NCBI GenBank assembly: GCA_040218535.1
Contig: JAVJRG010000005.1
Coordinates: forward strand, 744,001 to 808,000
Reading direction: 5' to 3'
DNA: 64,000 nucleotides
Source: Lacipirellulaceae bacterium
GTDB lineage: Bacteria > Planctomycetota > Planctomycetia > Pirellulales > Lacipirellulaceae
Within the stretch, counting starts at the first letter, position 1. Every line of letters starts with the position of its first letter. Shown one piece after another: positions 51,322 through 61,498 of the stretch. The notes beneath the pieces were generated by a model. The model did not search any database. It was not told the DNA's origin and worked only from the letters and a program-made list of their open reading frames with translations. Both the position numbers and the translations under genes were made by a program.

Positions 51322-51420
51322 AGAAGAAACTCGATAATCAAGGCAGCGAGGTCGTTAGAGCTATTGCCAATTTTACCAACCCCGCAATCATCGAGCAAAT
51401 CTCAGGGTGGACTACGCCTC

Positions 51421-52224
51421 TCACTCCGCTTCGCTTAGCCAGTGATCGACGTAATTCTCCAGAGCAGCGCGACGGTCTTTTAGCAACCGCTCTTCCATGC
51501 GGTGCTGCGTTGCAGCGCTTTGCCAGCTCTGGGCAAAAGGACCGGAGAGCTCAGCCTTCGCCGTATCGGTGAGCAAGTCCATCGCTCGTGTGTAGAGTCT
51601 TTCGCCATCCTGGTGCCACTGCTTGATTGCTGCCGAGTACGAGACGACGCGGACATTGACGCCATGCGTATCGAGGTCGTCCATCCGTTTCAGGGTATCG
51701 ACGTGAACCTGCTTGCGGTTGGCCAGCAAATCGTAAAGCTGAGGCTGACCAGAGAACTGCGAGGCTTTAGCGGCAGCTCGCTTACTCTCGTCCAATGCCG
51801 TTAGTAGCTTTTCCCAATAAGCACGCGTCAGCTTGCGTTGCTCTTCGACAGGAACCTCTGGAGGCAAATGTTCGTTCACCGCTGAGGTGATCGTCTCTTG
51901 CCAGGTCTGCTCAGCGGCAGGTTCGTTCGCAGGTACGATGGATTCGTCCTGATTTTCTGCCAGCGTTGTTGAGGCATCGCCGGCGACGACAGGCTGTTCG
52001 ATTTCTGTAGACTCCACGCCTGCGACACTCTCCTCGCCGGTCGGCTCGATGAGTTCCGTTTTTTCGAGAACCGAGAGAGCGATCCCTTTGACATCGACGC
52101 CAAGGTACATGGCACCAAGGACAGCCCCCACGATTACCGCGACAAAGCAGCCTGTGAACTCGAAGAAGGAGAGCCCACGGCGTGGGGCGGATCGTGGGAA
52201 ACGGTTCGTAGGGTTTGAAGTCAT
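51421..52224 (-). CDS. Single-pass membrane protein of unknown function
   Basis: Predicted 267 residues. A basic N-terminus (SAPRRGLSFFEF) precedes one membrane helix (about 25-45, GCFVAVIVGAVLGAMYLGVD). The following about 90 residues are acidic, Thr/Glu-rich and probably disordered; from about 110 to the end is mostly helical (PPEVPVEEQRKLTRAYWEKLL, AAKASQFSGQPQLYDLLANRK, HRMEERLLKDRRAAL). The helical C-terminus may form a coiled coil on the outer side of the membrane. No known family is recognised. It is separated from typA by about 240 bases holding a repeat-like stretch, and from the small Cys-rich gene by about 100. Confidence 0.7.
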   Translation of the reverse strand: MTSNPTNRFPRSAPRRGLSFFEFTGCFVAVIVGAVLGAMYLGVDVKGIALSVLEKTELIEPTGEESVAGVESTEIEQPVVAGDASTTLAENQDESIVPANEPAAEQTWQETITSAVNEHLPPEVPVEEQRKLTRAYWEKLLTALDESKRAAAKASQFSGQPQLYDLLANRKQVHVDTLKRMDDLDTHGVNVRVVSYSAAIKQWHQDGERLYTRAMDLLTDTAKAELSGPFAQSWQSAATQHRMEERLLKDRRAALENYVDHWLSEAE

Positions 52225-52397
52225 GGGGACATCCAGATAGCAGACGTGGCTGCGCAGACCTTGTGCGCTTTCGAAAGGATAGCTTTCTGAGGATGCCAGA
52301 ATTCCACAGGGTAAGATTTCCCGTGGGTTCGAGACCGAGTCGAATGGTTAACGGTCCGATTGCGACAGTCGTAACGACAATACCGATCGACCGCTAA

Positions 52398-52450
52398 GCG
52401 GTACAGTTCGTTCCCTATCCCGCTTGCTGGAGAGGGGTAGGGTGAGGGTG
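52398..52450. repeat. Interspersed repeat-like stretch near typA 3' end
   Basis: Contains GGAGAGGGGTAGGGTGAGGGTG, preceded by CCCTATCCCGC. This GAGAGGG...GGGTGAGGG string recurs in intergenic regions of many bacteria. No reading frame. Confidence 0.4.
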
Positions 52451-52461
52451 TCCGTATATCC

Positions 52462-54348
52462 TTAGGAAGACTTCCGTCGAGCCTCACGCCGTCGCTCGGC
52501 TTCGATGAGCAGCGTCTTCCGCAGTCGGATGTTGCTGGGCGTGACTTCGACGAGCTCATCATCTTCCAAATACTCCATCGAAGCTTCCAGAGACATCTCC
52601 CTCACGGGGCGAACCTGCGAGTTATCGTCCTTACCGGCGGCGCGGACGTTCGTGAGTTTCTTGCCCCGGACGACGTTGACCACGAGATCGCCGCTGCGGC
52701 AGTTTTCCCCTACGATCTGTCCTTCGTAGACTTGGTCGCCAGGTTTCACGAAGAAAATGCCCCGATCGTAGAGCGCGTCCAACGCGTAGGCAGTGGCTTG
52801 TCCCGATTCGTTCGCAACCAGGACGCCCATCGAACGTTGAGGCACCTCGCCTTTAATCGGTTCGTACCCGAGTACCGTGTGATGCATGATCGCCTGCCCT
52901 GCGGTCGCGTTGAGCATGCGGCTCCGTAGGCCCATCAGTGAGCGGGCTGGAAGTTTGAACTCCAAGTGGACAAACCCGCTGGTGTTCGAACGGCTGCCCA
53001 TCTTCACGAGTTCCGCTCGGCGATCTCCCAAGAGCGACATCACGGCGCTCTGGCAGTCCTCGGGGCAATCGACCACGAGTTCTTCGATTGGCTCGCATTT
53101 CTGGCCATCGATCTCGCGCAAAATCACTTGCGGCTTGCCGACGCAAAGCTCGTAACCCTCGCGACGCATGTTCTCGATCAGAATGCCCAGGTGCATCAGT
53201 CCCCGTCCGGAGACGCGGAACTGTTCTTGTGATTCGCCCGGCTCGACACGGAGGGCCACGTTCGAGCGAAGTTCCTTTTCCAGACGCTCGCCAATCTGAC
53301 GGCTTGTCACGAACTTTCCATCACGGCCTGAGAGGGGGCCGTCGTTGACACGGAAAACCATATGCAACGTCGGTTCGTCAATCGGCGTTGAGGGCAGCGC
53401 CACGGGCGAGTCCGCATCGGCGACCGTATCACCGATTTCGATTGGTTCGAGCCCAACGAGTGCACAAAGATCACCGGCCGATACCTCTTCAACCTCAACG
53501 CGGTCTAATCCCTGGAAGCCGAGAACTTGGCTGACTTGCCGAGAGCTGACTTTGCCCTCAGCGTCGATCACCTGGATGCGCTGACGTCGCTCGACCTTGC
53601 CCGCATGGACACGTCCGATGGCAATACGCCCCACATAATCGGAATAATCGAGGGTCGTCACTTTCATCTGCAGTGGATCGTCCTGGCGGCTGCCGTCGTG
53701 TGGTGGCGGAACCTTTTCGACGATTTGATCGAAGAGAGGCTGTAGGTTGTCATTCTTGTTGTCTAAGTCATCGGTGGCCCAGCCCTCTTTCGCTGAGGCG
53801 TAAATCACTGGGAAGTCGAGTACTTCATCGGGAGCATCCAGATCGACCAATAGGTCAAACACTTCATCAACGGCCGTTTGGGGGCGTGCATCCGGACGAT
53901 CGACTTTATTGACCACAACGATCGGCTTGAGTCCACGCTCGAGCGACTTCTGTAGTACAAAACGCGTCTGTGGCATTGGCCCTTCGTAAGCGTCGACTAG
54001 CAAAAGCGTGCCGCTGGCCATTCCGAGAACTCGCTCGACCTCACCACCGAAGTCGGCGTGACCTGGGGTATCGATCAGGTTGATTCGATAGGTTTCTCCC
54101 TCGGGAGTCGTATAAGTGACGGCGCAGTTTTTGCTGGTGATCGTAATCCCCCGCTCCCGCTCCAAATCGTTGCTATCGAGGATCAGCCCGTGCTGTCCAC
54201 CCGCAAGCTTGGAGAGTTCCTCTTCGCGATAGAGGCCCGATTGATAGAGCATCTGATCGACGAGCGTCGTCTTTCCATGGTCGACGTGGGCGATAATCGC
54301 CACATTACGTAGGTTCGCGGCTTGGATCGAATCTTGGGTCGTTGGCAT
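52462..54348 (-). CDS. typA: Ribosome-associated GTPase TypA/BipA
   Basis: Predicted 628 residues, about the usual 610. TypA is a translational GTPase that binds the ribosome and aids subunit assembly and stress responses. Motifs: G1 [18 protein letters not shown] (about 15-32), G2 [12 protein letters not shown]3 [15 protein letters not shown], and G4 [17 protein letters not shown]-like domains III-V follow ([20 protein letters not shown]), and the TypA-specific part has [17 protein letters not shown] and [14 protein letters not shown]. The C-terminus ends in a basic ARRKSS tail. Start: ATG 54348. It is divergent from the regulator gene; downstream a repeat-like stretch lies in the gap. Confidence 0.93.
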   Translation of the reverse strand: MPTTQDSIQAANLRNVAIIAHVDHGKTTLVDQMLYQSGLYREEELSKLAGGQHGLILDSNDLERERGITITSKNCAVTYTTPEGETYRINLIDTPGHADFGGEVERVLGMASGTLLLVDAYEGPMPQTRFVLQKSLERGLKPIVVVNKVDRPDARPQTAVDEVFDLLVDLDAPDEVLDFPVIYASAKEGWATDDLDNKNDNLQPLFDQIVEKVPPPHDGSRQDDPLQMKVTTLDYSDYVGRIAIGRVHAGKVERRQRIQVIDAEGKVSSRQVSQVLGFQGLDRVEVEEVSAGDLCALVGLEPIEIGDTVADADSPVALPSTPIDEPTLHMVFRVNDGPLSGRDGKFVTSRQIGERLEKELRSNVALRVEPGESQEQFRVSGRGLMHLGILIENMRREGYELCVGKPQVILREIDGQKCEPIEELVVDCPEDCQSAVMSLLGDRRAELVKMGSRSNTSGFVHLEFKLPARSLMGLRSRMLNATAGQAIMHHTVLGYEPIKGEVPQRSMGVLVANESGQATAYALDALYDRGIFFVKPGDQVYEGQIVGENCRSGDLVVNVVRGKKLTNVRAAGKDDNSQVRPVREMSLEASMEYLEDDELVEVTPSNIRLRKTLLIEAERRREARRKSS

Positions 54349-54598
54349 GAAACGGTTTTAGCGTGGGGCCCATAGCAGGGCGGCAGGTGACAGTCTTTTC
54401 AGGACTCGAGATGTGTTGGAGGGAGTCGAATTCTACGCGATTTCGACGTGTCGCGTTAGTCTCAGCCATTCTCAACTGCAAAGGCTAACGAAAAATATTT
54501 CAGAAGAAGTTCGAGAATCTATCAAACTTGTTGTTCCAAAACCCGTTCCTATACTTAAAGTAACTAATAGAAGCTAAGAGAAATAAGCTACGCCAGTA

Positions 54599-56398
54599 TT
54601 GCCGCTGCCTGAAGCCGCACCCACCCCGGGTATCTTGACGACCGTGCCACCGGGACCAACTTCCTCTGAGACAACCGCGTCAGAAGCAGGCACTCAAGCT
54701 TCACCTACGCGGATTCTCTATCTGGGCGGAGCAAATGATGCCGCGGTCGCTCTGCGAGAACGACTAGGCAGCGATGTCGAAGTCGTTGAGATCAACTCGA
54801 CGCTGCGAGCCTTGGCAAAAGTCGCCCGTGAAGACTTTTCAGCCGTTTATGTGGATGCCGAGTACTTCGCTGAGGCAACGGACGTCGGCCGGCTGCTGCA
54901 CAACGACCGCATTCTGCGATGCATGTCCGATGGCGTTGTGATGCTCGACAAGGAGAATCTCGTTCTGTGGAGCAACGATGCGTTCGATTCCTGGAGCAAG
55001 GTCGAGCCTATTGCCGGAGAAAACTTCTATCGAGCGCTAGGTGGCCCGGAGATTTTGGGACCTGACTTCTGTCCCTTCCATTCCGCTTTCTCGACGGGAG
55101 CCTGCAGTGTTTCTACGCTGCGGACAGAGGACAATCGTTACTACAAGGTTTACGCCACACCAGTCACCGAAGAGGACCGTGTCCCCGAGCACCTCATCGT
55201 GACGGTGCACGATGTCACCGACGAAGTCGTCCAACAGCAAAAATTGGCAGCCATCCATCAGGCGGGTACCGACCTGGCGGATTTGATGCCCGACGAGGTT
55301 TCGACTCTCGATTACAAAGAACGTGTCGAGCTACTCAAGGACAACATCCTGCACTGCATGCAGGATGTCCTGCACTTGGACGTGATCGAGATTCGCATGC
55401 TGGATCAGCAGACGCGAGTTCTCGAGCCCATCATGGCTGTGGGCATGGTTCAATCAGCCGTCGAACGCAAGCTCCTCGCTGAGAGTGAAGGCAACGGAGT
55501 CACTGGGTTCGTCGCTGCGACAGGAAAGAGTTATCTCTGCGGGCACACGACTGAAGATCCGCTTTATCTTGAAGGTGCCGAAGGTGCGCGAAGCTCGCTT
55601 ACCGTGCCACTGATGTTGCACGATATGGTCATTGGTACGCTCAATGTCGAAAGTCCCGATGGAAATGCGTTTGACGAGGGTGACTTGCAGTTCCTCGAAA
55701 TCTTTGCTCGTAGTGTTGCCGCGGCTTTGAACACGCTGGAATTACTAGACGCCCAAAAGGCCAGCACCGCGGCAGCTAGCGTCGAGGCCATTCACAGCGC
55801 GGTCGCGCTGCCTGTGGATGTCATCCTCAATGACGCGGTGAACGTGATGGAAAGCTACATTGGCCACGATCAGCCGGTGGTCGAGCGTTTGCAACGAATC
55901 CTCAAGAATGCGCGAGATATCAAGCGTGTGATTCAGAAGGTTGGCCAAAGCCTGGCCCCGATGACCGCTCAGGTTGGGTCGGACGAGAGCGAGTTGAGGC
56001 CAAAGCTCTCCGGGAAGCGGATTCTGGTCGTCGACGATGACGATACGGTCCGTTCGGCGGCACACGAACTGCTTGATCGCTACCACTGCTTTATCGAGAC
56101 CGCTCACAACGGCAACGAAGCGACCTACATGGTGCGTAACCTCTCAGAAGGTGAGAAGTACGATGTCATCATCGCCGATATTCGCTTGCCCGACATGAAT
56201 GGGTACGAACTTCTCCTGAAACTCCGCGAAGTCATTGATCCGGTCCCCTTGGTCTTGATGACCGGATTCGGCTACGATCCGGGACACTCGATCGTCAAGG
56301 CTCGCCGCGAGGGTGTTCGCTCAGTCCTCTATAAACCCTTCCGGCTCGATCAGCTAGTCAGTACGCTTGAGGATAATTTGCAAGCGTTCGATGAGTAG
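54599..56398 (+). CDS. PAS-GAF-receiver regulator without a histidine kinase ATPase domain
   Basis: Predicted 599 residues from TTG; TAA at 54584 closes the frame upstream, so the start is this or a codon shortly inside. Order: receiver-like segment (about 37-95, lacking a clear phosphoacceptor), PAS domain about 100-210 (SDGVVMLDKENLVLWSND), GAF about 235-385 (GVTGFVAATGKSYLCGH), then a helical pair about 388-450 resembling a dimerisation module (EAIHSAVALPVDVILNDA) but with no HATPase domain after it, and a complete receiver about 473-597 with VVDDDD, Asp527 in IIADIRLPD, Thr555 and Lys579. It is thus a sensor-receiver, not a kinase, and needs an outside kinase. A metallophosphoesterase gene follows at about 22 bases. 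Confidence 0.82.
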   Translation: MPLPEAAPTPGILTTVPPGPTSSETTASEAGTQASPTRILYLGGANDAAVALRERLGSDVEVVEINSTLRALAKVAREDFSAVYVDAEYFAEATDVGRLLHNDRILRCMSDGVVMLDKENLVLWSNDAFDSWSKVEPIAGENFYRALGGPEILGPDFCPFHSAFSTGACSVSTLRTEDNRYYKVYATPVTEEDRVPEHLIVTVHDVTDEVVQQQKLAAIHQAGTDLADLMPDEVSTLDYKERVELLKDNILHCMQDVLHLDVIEIRMLDQQTRVLEPIMAVGMVQSAVERKLLAESEGNGVTGFVAATGKSYLCGHTTEDPLYLEGAEGARSSLTVPLMLHDMVIGTLNVESPDGNAFDEGDLQFLEIFARSVAAALNTLELLDAQKASTAAASVEAIHSAVALPVDVILNDAVNVMESYIGHDQPVVERLQRILKNARDIKRVIQKVGQSLAPMTAQVGSDESELRPKLSGKRILVVDDDDTVRSAAHELLDRYHCFIETAHNGNEATYMVRNLSEGEKYDVIIADIRLPDMNGYELLLKLREVIDPVPLVLMTGFGYDPGHSIVKARREGVRSVLYKPFRLDQLVSTLEDNLQAFDE

Positions 56399-56428
56399 TC
56401 TTGGTGCGAGACAAGGAAGTTGGAGAGC

Positions 56429-57574
56429 GTGAACTGGTTTCTCATTGCCGTAGCGTTAGTCGGCCACGGGTTTCTCTGGGTGGCGATCGTGAATCGGTTG
56501 CATGCCTGCCCAGTCGTGCGTTGGTTGCTAGAAGCACTCACCCGCCTCAGCTTGCTCCTTTTCTTGTGCCTTCCGGTGGTGATCGCGTGGATCGGCTTTC
56601 AACAGCCCTCTTCTTTGTTTCAGCCTTTCACTTCCGAAGCGACTTGGGCGACTTACTATTGCTGGCTCTGCATCTGGGTCTGTGTCCTCTCACTTTTTGC
56701 GAAAGTCTTTGAAGAGCGGAATCGTTACGACTCGAAGGTTGTCGTCGAATCAACTTCGCAGCTTCACGACTTGTCGGAAAGTCTTTCAGAGGAACCTTAC
56801 TTGACAGACTTCGCAAAACGGCTGGCAAGGGTCCCTGGCAACCAAACGATGCAGCTTCACGTGGAGAATCGTCGCCTCAAGCTGCCTGCCCTTCCCGCGG
56901 AACTCGAGGGGACCAGGATCGTTCATTTGAGCGATATCCACATGGCTGGGAGGCTTGAACGACGGTACTATGAGCAACTCGTTGAAGTGGTCAACGAGCA
57001 GCAGCCGGATGTGATTTTCGTGACGGGCGACATTGTCGAGAAGACGGAGTGTTGGCCGTGGCTCGAAACCACCCTTGCCCCGATGCGTGCCCGCTTAGGC
57101 CGTTATTTCATCCTCGGCAATCATGATCTGTTCATTGACGAAGCGGAGACTATCAAGAGGCTGCAAGAGCTTGGTTGGACTTACGTCGGCGACCAGTGGG
57201 AACAGACTTCGTGGGAAGGTGTCCCAGTAAGCATTGGTGGCAATGAGCTGCACTGGAAAGGCCCGCCGGCCGAGCCGCAGCCAAAGCGGCCTGCCGAGTT
57301 TCGGCTAGCCCTATCGCATACGCCGGACCAGTTACGTTGGTGCATCGAAGCCGAAGCCGACTTAGCACTCGCTGGGCACACGCACGGCGGGCAGTTCTGC
57401 GCGCCAATCCTGGGGCCAATCCTTAGTCCCAGTTTGTACGGCACCAAATATTGTTGCGGCGTGTTCTTGGGCGGCGGTACCGTGCTGCACGTTACCCGTG
57501 GATTCTCGGGCAAGACTCCTCTTCGACTGAATTGCCCGCCGGAGGTAGCCGTGTTGACACTGACAGACGGCTAA
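56429..57574 (+). CDS. Membrane-anchored calcineurin-like metallophosphoesterase
   Basis: Predicted 381 residues. The N-terminal about 100 residues hold three hydrophobic segments (LLEALTRLSLLLFLCLPVVIA, ATYYCWLCIWVCVLSLF). From about 150 on is a metallophosphoesterase domain: IVHLSDIHMAGRLERR, VIFVTGDIVEK, YFILGNHDLF, FRLALSHTPDQL and ADLALAGHTHGGQFC, with all metal-ligating Asp, His and Asn residues visible. The pattern resembles YkuE/LpxG-type enzymes, which act on membrane lipids such as UDP-diacylglucosamine. GTG 56429 is favoured by TTGGAGAG before it; TTG 56420 with AAGGAAG is nearly as good. It is convergent with the methyltransferase (13 bases). Confidence 0.85.
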   Translation: MNWFLIAVALVGHGFLWVAIVNRLHACPVVRWLLEALTRLSLLLFLCLPVVIAWIGFQQPSSLFQPFTSEATWATYYCWLCIWVCVLSLFAKVFEERNRYDSKVVVESTSQLHDLSESLSEEPYLTDFAKRLARVPGNQTMQLHVENRRLKLPALPAELEGTRIVHLSDIHMAGRLERRYYEQLVEVVNEQQPDVIFVTGDIVEKTECWPWLETTLAPMRARLGRYFILGNHDLFIDEAETIKRLQELGWTYVGDQWEQTSWEGVPVSIGGNELHWKGPPAEPQPKRPAEFRLALSHTPDQLRWCIEAEADLALAGHTHGGQFCAPILGPILSPSLYGTKYCCGVFLGGGTVLHVTRGFSGKTPLRLNCPPEVAVLTLTDG

Positions 57575-57586
57575 GCGGGCAAGTCG

Positions 57587-58336
57587 CTAGACTTTTTCGA
57601 TCTCAACACAAATCCCGCCAGCGCGGATTGCCTTGTGCATCTTCGTGAACCAAATCTCTTGCTTCCAGCGAAGATTCAAACTTTCGCACAGTCGCATGAG
57701 CTCTGCCCGATTGTAAGTGCGGCAATACCACATACGGCTGGTCCATGCGCCTGAGAAATTGTCTTCGGTGGTCAGCAGAAACATCCGACCGCCCTTCTCG
57801 AGGACTCGCGACATCTCAGCAAGTCCTGGCTCAGGGTCGGGCAGATGCTCGAGAACGTAGCCGCAAGTAATGCAGTCGAAGGCACCATCCTTGAAAGGTA
57901 AGTGGGCCAAGTCTGCAGTGACAAATCGTGGCGAGCCGGCTTTCAACCGATTACGAGCCCGGCGAAGCATCTGTCGCGAGAGGTCGGTGCAAGTCACTTC
58001 GGCTTCAGGGTCAGAATAGCGAAGCACGTGCCCGGCAATTTGGCCAGCACCGCTGCCCACATCGAGAATCGAACGTGCCCCACGGAGGTCAAACTTACGA
58101 CGGCGAAAGATTCTTTTCCCCAGGGGGATATGCAGTGAAAGCGTGCTGCACGTCGAAAGCAACGCACCTTTCGGACCGCCATAGACACGTTTGACTTTAT
58201 CGCGGTAGTCGTCACCACTGAGTTTGCGGATCGCATCATTCTCGATCAGCTTCTGTAACGAGCGCTTGCGGGGCTTTTTCCCCCTTCGACTTCGGCGAAG
58301 TGGTTTCAAGGGTTTCGGTTTCAATGAGCTACGCAC
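57587..58336 (-). CDS. Class I SAM-dependent methyltransferase
   Basis: Predicted 249 residues starting at GTG. A basic stretch (PLRRSRRGKKPRKRSLQK) opens it. Residues about 90-230 are a SAM-binding methyltransferase fold: SILDVGSGAGQIAGHVLRY (motif I), VTCTDLSRQMLRRARNRL with the acidic end of strand 2, FVTADLAHLPFKDGAFD and ITCGYVLEHLPDPEPGL, the last like UbiE/MenG-type enzymes. A C-terminal part follows (YNRAELMRLCESLNLRWKQE). The substrate cannot be given. It converges on the phosphoesterase gene; the region upstream contains no repeat I can name. Confidence 0.83.
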   Translation of the reverse strand: MRSSLKPKPLKPLRRSRRGKKPRKRSLQKLIENDAIRKLSGDDYRDKVKRVYGGPKGALLSTCSTLSLHIPLGKRIFRRRKFDLRGARSILDVGSGAGQIAGHVLRYSDPEAEVTCTDLSRQMLRRARNRLKAGSPRFVTADLAHLPFKDGAFDCITCGYVLEHLPDPEPGLAEMSRVLEKGGRMFLLTTEDNFSGAWTSRMWYCRTYNRAELMRLCESLNLRWKQEIWFTKMHKAIRAGGICVEIEKV

Positions 58337-58464
58337 TTTCGTTCCATCTCAAAAAGTTGTGAGCCGAGATCTGGCAGTAGTCCTTGGTGAGTGTTGCGTG
58401 GCTGGGGACGAGTGGAGAGAGCCCCCAGTTTTCAACCACCCGCGAGAACCTGAAAATCCGCGAA

Positions 58465-60498
58465 TTACACGTAAACTCGACGATTGTATATGTACCATTC
58501 CAGCACCAGCACGGCCAGTACCGCCATCAGCAGCCACTGCCAAATCTCCTTACGAGCAGGCGTTTCTCGCTCCTCTGCGGTGACATCCACGTAGCCGATT
58601 GCGAGCGATTCGACGGTCTTCACTTTATCCTCATCATCTTGACGAACTCGTAGCGGGATGTCGCTCTCCGCGCGATCGAACAGATTGACTGCGAAGCGGC
58701 GTATTGTATCACTGCCGGAGGCGATCTCATAAACGCCGATTTGCTCGGTGTCGTGAAAAGAGAATTGCCCTTTTTCTGGGCGTTGTCGATTCAGCTTCTG
58801 GCCATCTGGCAATGTTATCGTTAAGTCTTTTCCCGCACCGACAAGATCGAGTTCGACGGTATTGCCCGGCTTGAAGCTCAAGTCTTGCAGTTGCGACGCT
58901 CCGCCCAGGTACTCGATCGTATTGAGCGAAAAATTTGTGAAACTGAACGACCGTGGCCAATTCGTGTTGACGTTGACATTGCCGGCACTGTCGACGCCGA
59001 TCAGTTCGAAACCCAGCACCGCATCCTCATAAGCACCACGCGGAGCAATTGCAGCGATCGGGCCTTTCGTCGAGTCGATAAGGACTTTCCCGCCAGGTGG
59101 CGGATCGACCGTCAAGGTGTCGATGATCTGCACGTTGCCCAACTCCACGAGATTCAGCAGCGGGTGGCTTCGCTGCCAGTCAATAATCTGGGGCCCAAAC
59201 ACAGGCTCCTTGCCTGATTCCTCCTGCCAACTGGGCAGTGGTGGAATGCGGCCGATGAAGAGCGTATTGGCGGGAGGCATCTGCTCGGGGGCGTATTGAT
59301 CGAAGATGATCAGATCGAAGACTTCGGCTTGGACCTGACGTTGGAATTCTTCAGACTTGAATTCCTCAACGCTGGCGACTTTGATTTCGGCCAAGCGTTT
59401 CGTGCGCTCGGTGGTCAACGCAACCTCCAGCGTCGTGTTGCCAGGCGTCACTAGCAGCACTCGGGTATCTTTCACGGGGTCGAGCACCGCGTAAGCGGTA
59501 TTGTCGATCACTAGTGCATCGTTGAATTCGGATGGCGGAGTAAGCTTCGCTCTGAGGACGCCGCTGCCAACCTCTCCCAAACGAAAGGTGTAGGAGTTGC
59601 TCCCTTCCGCGGGACAATCGACCTCAGCCGCGTCGAAAAGTGCGTCGTCGAGGTAAACTTCGACGACCGCTTTGACATCCTCTTTGCTTGCGTTTGCTAC
59701 CTGCACGAACGCTTGCCGTTCGTTCACCGAGTTCTCGCTACGGCGCGTGTTGAACGACGTGATGGCAAGATTCTGGGCGTCGAAAGAACCAATCGGCAAG
59801 TACTTGGGCTGCAGATTTCCAAACGAAAAATCATCGACCGGCCCAAACCGCCCGTCGCTGAAGAGGAATAGCTCTACCGGCTCGGGGGCAGCCGCATCAA
59901 ACGCCGGGCCGGCATCCTCAATGATCACCTTCTCCCGGTTGGCGAATCCGTCGGCCAGTTCCAAAGCACCACGGACGTCCGTTTGTCGTGCAGTTGGCTT
60001 GATCCGTTCGACGGACTGTCTGAGAAGCCTGCGATTATCGGTCATCTCCTGAGCCAGATCGGGCCGATCCGAAAACGTGACGACCATCGCCGACATGTCG
60101 GATTCAAGTTGATCGATTAGGGCGAGAACTTTTTGCTTCGCAATCGCCAAGCGAGATTGACCATCGACATCCTCAGCGTTCATGCTGGCTGAATTGTCGA
60201 TGACAAAAATGAACTTCTCCCCTTCCAGCCGCTGCCCAAGCCAACCCGGTCGCAGCAGGGCAAGCATTGCCAGAGCGACGAGCAATATTTGGAGCAGCAG
60301 AAGCAAACTCTTCCTCAGTCGCTGCCACAGACTGTTGACCCGCAGGTCTTCAATCACCCGATGCCAAAGGTAGGTGCTTGGCACTTCCACCGGCGTGCGA
60401 CGTAGCTTCAGAAAGTACAACGCAAAGATCGCCGGCGGCACCAAAGCAATGGCGGTCCAAGCGGCAGGGCCTAACGTGTTGCGGAAAAGCGAGTCCAT
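58465..60498 (-). CDS. BatA/von Willebrand A-domain membrane protein
   Basis: Predicted 677 residues. N-terminal BatA region: PAAWTAIALVPPAIFALYFLKL then TPVEVPSTYLWHRVIEDLRV and LLLLLQILLVALAMLALLRPGWLG (two membrane helices). The vWA domain, about 90-260, has the metal-ion-dependent motif FVIDNSASMNAEDVDG, TDVRGALELADGF and LFLFSDGRFG. A long beta-rich part follows, then a C-terminal membrane helix (IWQWLLMAVLAVLVLEWYIY). Proteins of this type work with MoxR ATPases and DUF58 proteins upstream in the same cluster. Role unknown; such sets have been linked to membrane or envelope stress and chaperone-like functions. It ends 129 bases before the methyltransferase start on the same strand. Confidence 0.85.
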   Translation of the reverse strand: MDSLFRNTLGPAAWTAIALVPPAIFALYFLKLRRTPVEVPSTYLWHRVIEDLRVNSLWQRLRKSLLLLLQILLVALAMLALLRPGWLGQRLEGEKFIFVIDNSASMNAEDVDGQSRLAIAKQKVLALIDQLESDMSAMVVTFSDRPDLAQEMTDNRRLLRQSVERIKPTARQTDVRGALELADGFANREKVIIEDAGPAFDAAAPEPVELFLFSDGRFGPVDDFSFGNLQPKYLPIGSFDAQNLAITSFNTRRSENSVNERQAFVQVANASKEDVKAVVEVYLDDALFDAAEVDCPAEGSNSYTFRLGEVGSGVLRAKLTPPSEFNDALVIDNTAYAVLDPVKDTRVLLVTPGNTTLEVALTTERTKRLAEIKVASVEEFKSEEFQRQVQAEVFDLIIFDQYAPEQMPPANTLFIGRIPPLPSWQEESGKEPVFGPQIIDWQRSHPLLNLVELGNVQIIDTLTVDPPPGGKVLIDSTKGPIAAIAPRGAYEDAVLGFELIGVDSAGNVNVNTNWPRSFSFTNFSLNTIEYLGGASQLQDLSFKPGNTVELDLVGAGKDLTITLPDGQKLNRQRPEKGQFSFHDTEQIGVYEIASGSDTIRRFAVNLFDRAESDIPLRVRQDDEDKVKTVESLAIGYVDVTAEERETPARKEIWQWLLMAVLAVLVLEWYIYNRRVYV

Positions 60499-60519
60499 AA
60501 TTGTGAACTATGACTTATT

Positions 60520-60589
60520 AATGATGAGTGATGAATAGTTGGTTGCTCATTTGGCTTTGCGAAGGAATCATCGCTCATCACTCATCATT
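60520..60589. repeat. Palindromic repeat (ATGATGAGTGATGA type)
   Basis: Perfect 15-base inverted arms at 60520-60534 and 60575-60589, loop of about 40 bases, in the gap between the BatA-like and DUF58 genes. Related units occur near 42286-42310. Confidence 0.75.
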
Positions 60590-60594
60590 CATTG

Positions 60595-61488
60595 CTATCT
60601 CACCAGCCCGCGTCGGCGCAAATGCTGTGCTACCAACTGCTCAACGGGCGTTTGTGTGTTTGTCAGCAAGTAATTCATGCCGCGGCGGTTGCAAAAGTCT
60701 TGCACGCCGCTGGTGAACGCCTTCAATGTGCGGTCGTAGCGTGCCAAGAGTGGGACGCTCACGGTGATCTCGGCTTCGTCTTGATCCTCGCAGTCGACCA
60801 GCTTGAGGTCACCTTTGACGTCCGGCTCCAGTTCTTCTTGCGAGAGGATTTGAATCACGTAGCAATCCATGTCGTGCGACATCAGATAACGCAGGGCTGG
60901 CTCATACCCTGACTTGTCCATCATGTCGCTCAACAGCAATACGATTCCGCGGCCGCTATTTCGCAGGCAGAAGTTCTTGACCCCTTCGGCCAGCGAAGCG
61001 GTTTCTCCCGCTTCGACGGCCTCTAGCTGCTCAATCATCCTCCACACATTGTGCCGCCCCCTCAGCACCGGGGAGCGTTCACTGGGAGTTTGCCCAAGCG
61101 TTTCAATACGTACCCGATCAGCACGCACAAGGCCCACAAAGCCTAAAGCGGCGGCCAACTGCTTGGCATATTGCAGTTTCGTCGGCTCGCCAAAATCCAT
61201 CGACATGCTGGCGTCGATCAGTGTGTAGAAGTGCAGGTCTTCTTCTTCGAGGAAGAGCTTGATAATCAACTTGTCGAGCCGTGCGTAGAGATTCCAATCC
61301 AACAGCCGCAGGTCGTCACCGGCGACGTAGTTGCGAAAATCCGCGAACTCAACGCTTTGCCCTTTCCGCTTGCTGCGACGTTCCCCCTTGAGTTGCCCGC
61401 GGAATATTTTGCGCGTGACAAGCTCAAGCCGCTCAAGCTGGTTAAGCAAGGCGGGGGTGAGCAGTTCGGATTCAGGAGCGGTAGGCAT
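60595..61488 (-). CDS. DUF58 protein
   Basis: Predicted 297 residues. DUF58 proteins pair with MoxR ATPases. Motifs: RGQLKGERRSKRKGQSVEF, then the family's FADFRNYVAGDDLRLLDWNLYARLDKL (split as FADFRNYVAGDD and DWNLYARLDKL), and a partly vWA-like domain starting with FYTLIDASMSMDFGE. The segment GIVLLLSDMMDKSGYE (about 180-195) is the second vWA landmark. It has no clear membrane helix. The gene follows moxR on the same strand after 114 bases that hold a long palindrome, and precedes the BatA-like gene after 97 bases. Role in the cluster: probable partner of the ATPase; exact activity unknown. Confidence 0.86.
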   Translation of the reverse strand: MPTAPESELLTPALLNQLERLELVTRKIFRGQLKGERRSKRKGQSVEFADFRNYVAGDDLRLLDWNLYARLDKLIIKLFLEEEDLHFYTLIDASMSMDFGEPTKLQYAKQLAAALGFVGLVRADRVRIETLGQTPSERSPVLRGRHNVWRMIEQLEAVEAGETASLAEGVKNFCLRNSGRGIVLLLSDMMDKSGYEPALRYLMSHDMDCYVIQILSQEELEPDVKGDLKLVDCEDQDEAEITVSVPLLARYDRTLKAFTSGVQDFCNRRGMNYLLTNTQTPVEQLVAQHLRRRGLVR

Positions 61489-61498
61489 TAGGATAGTA

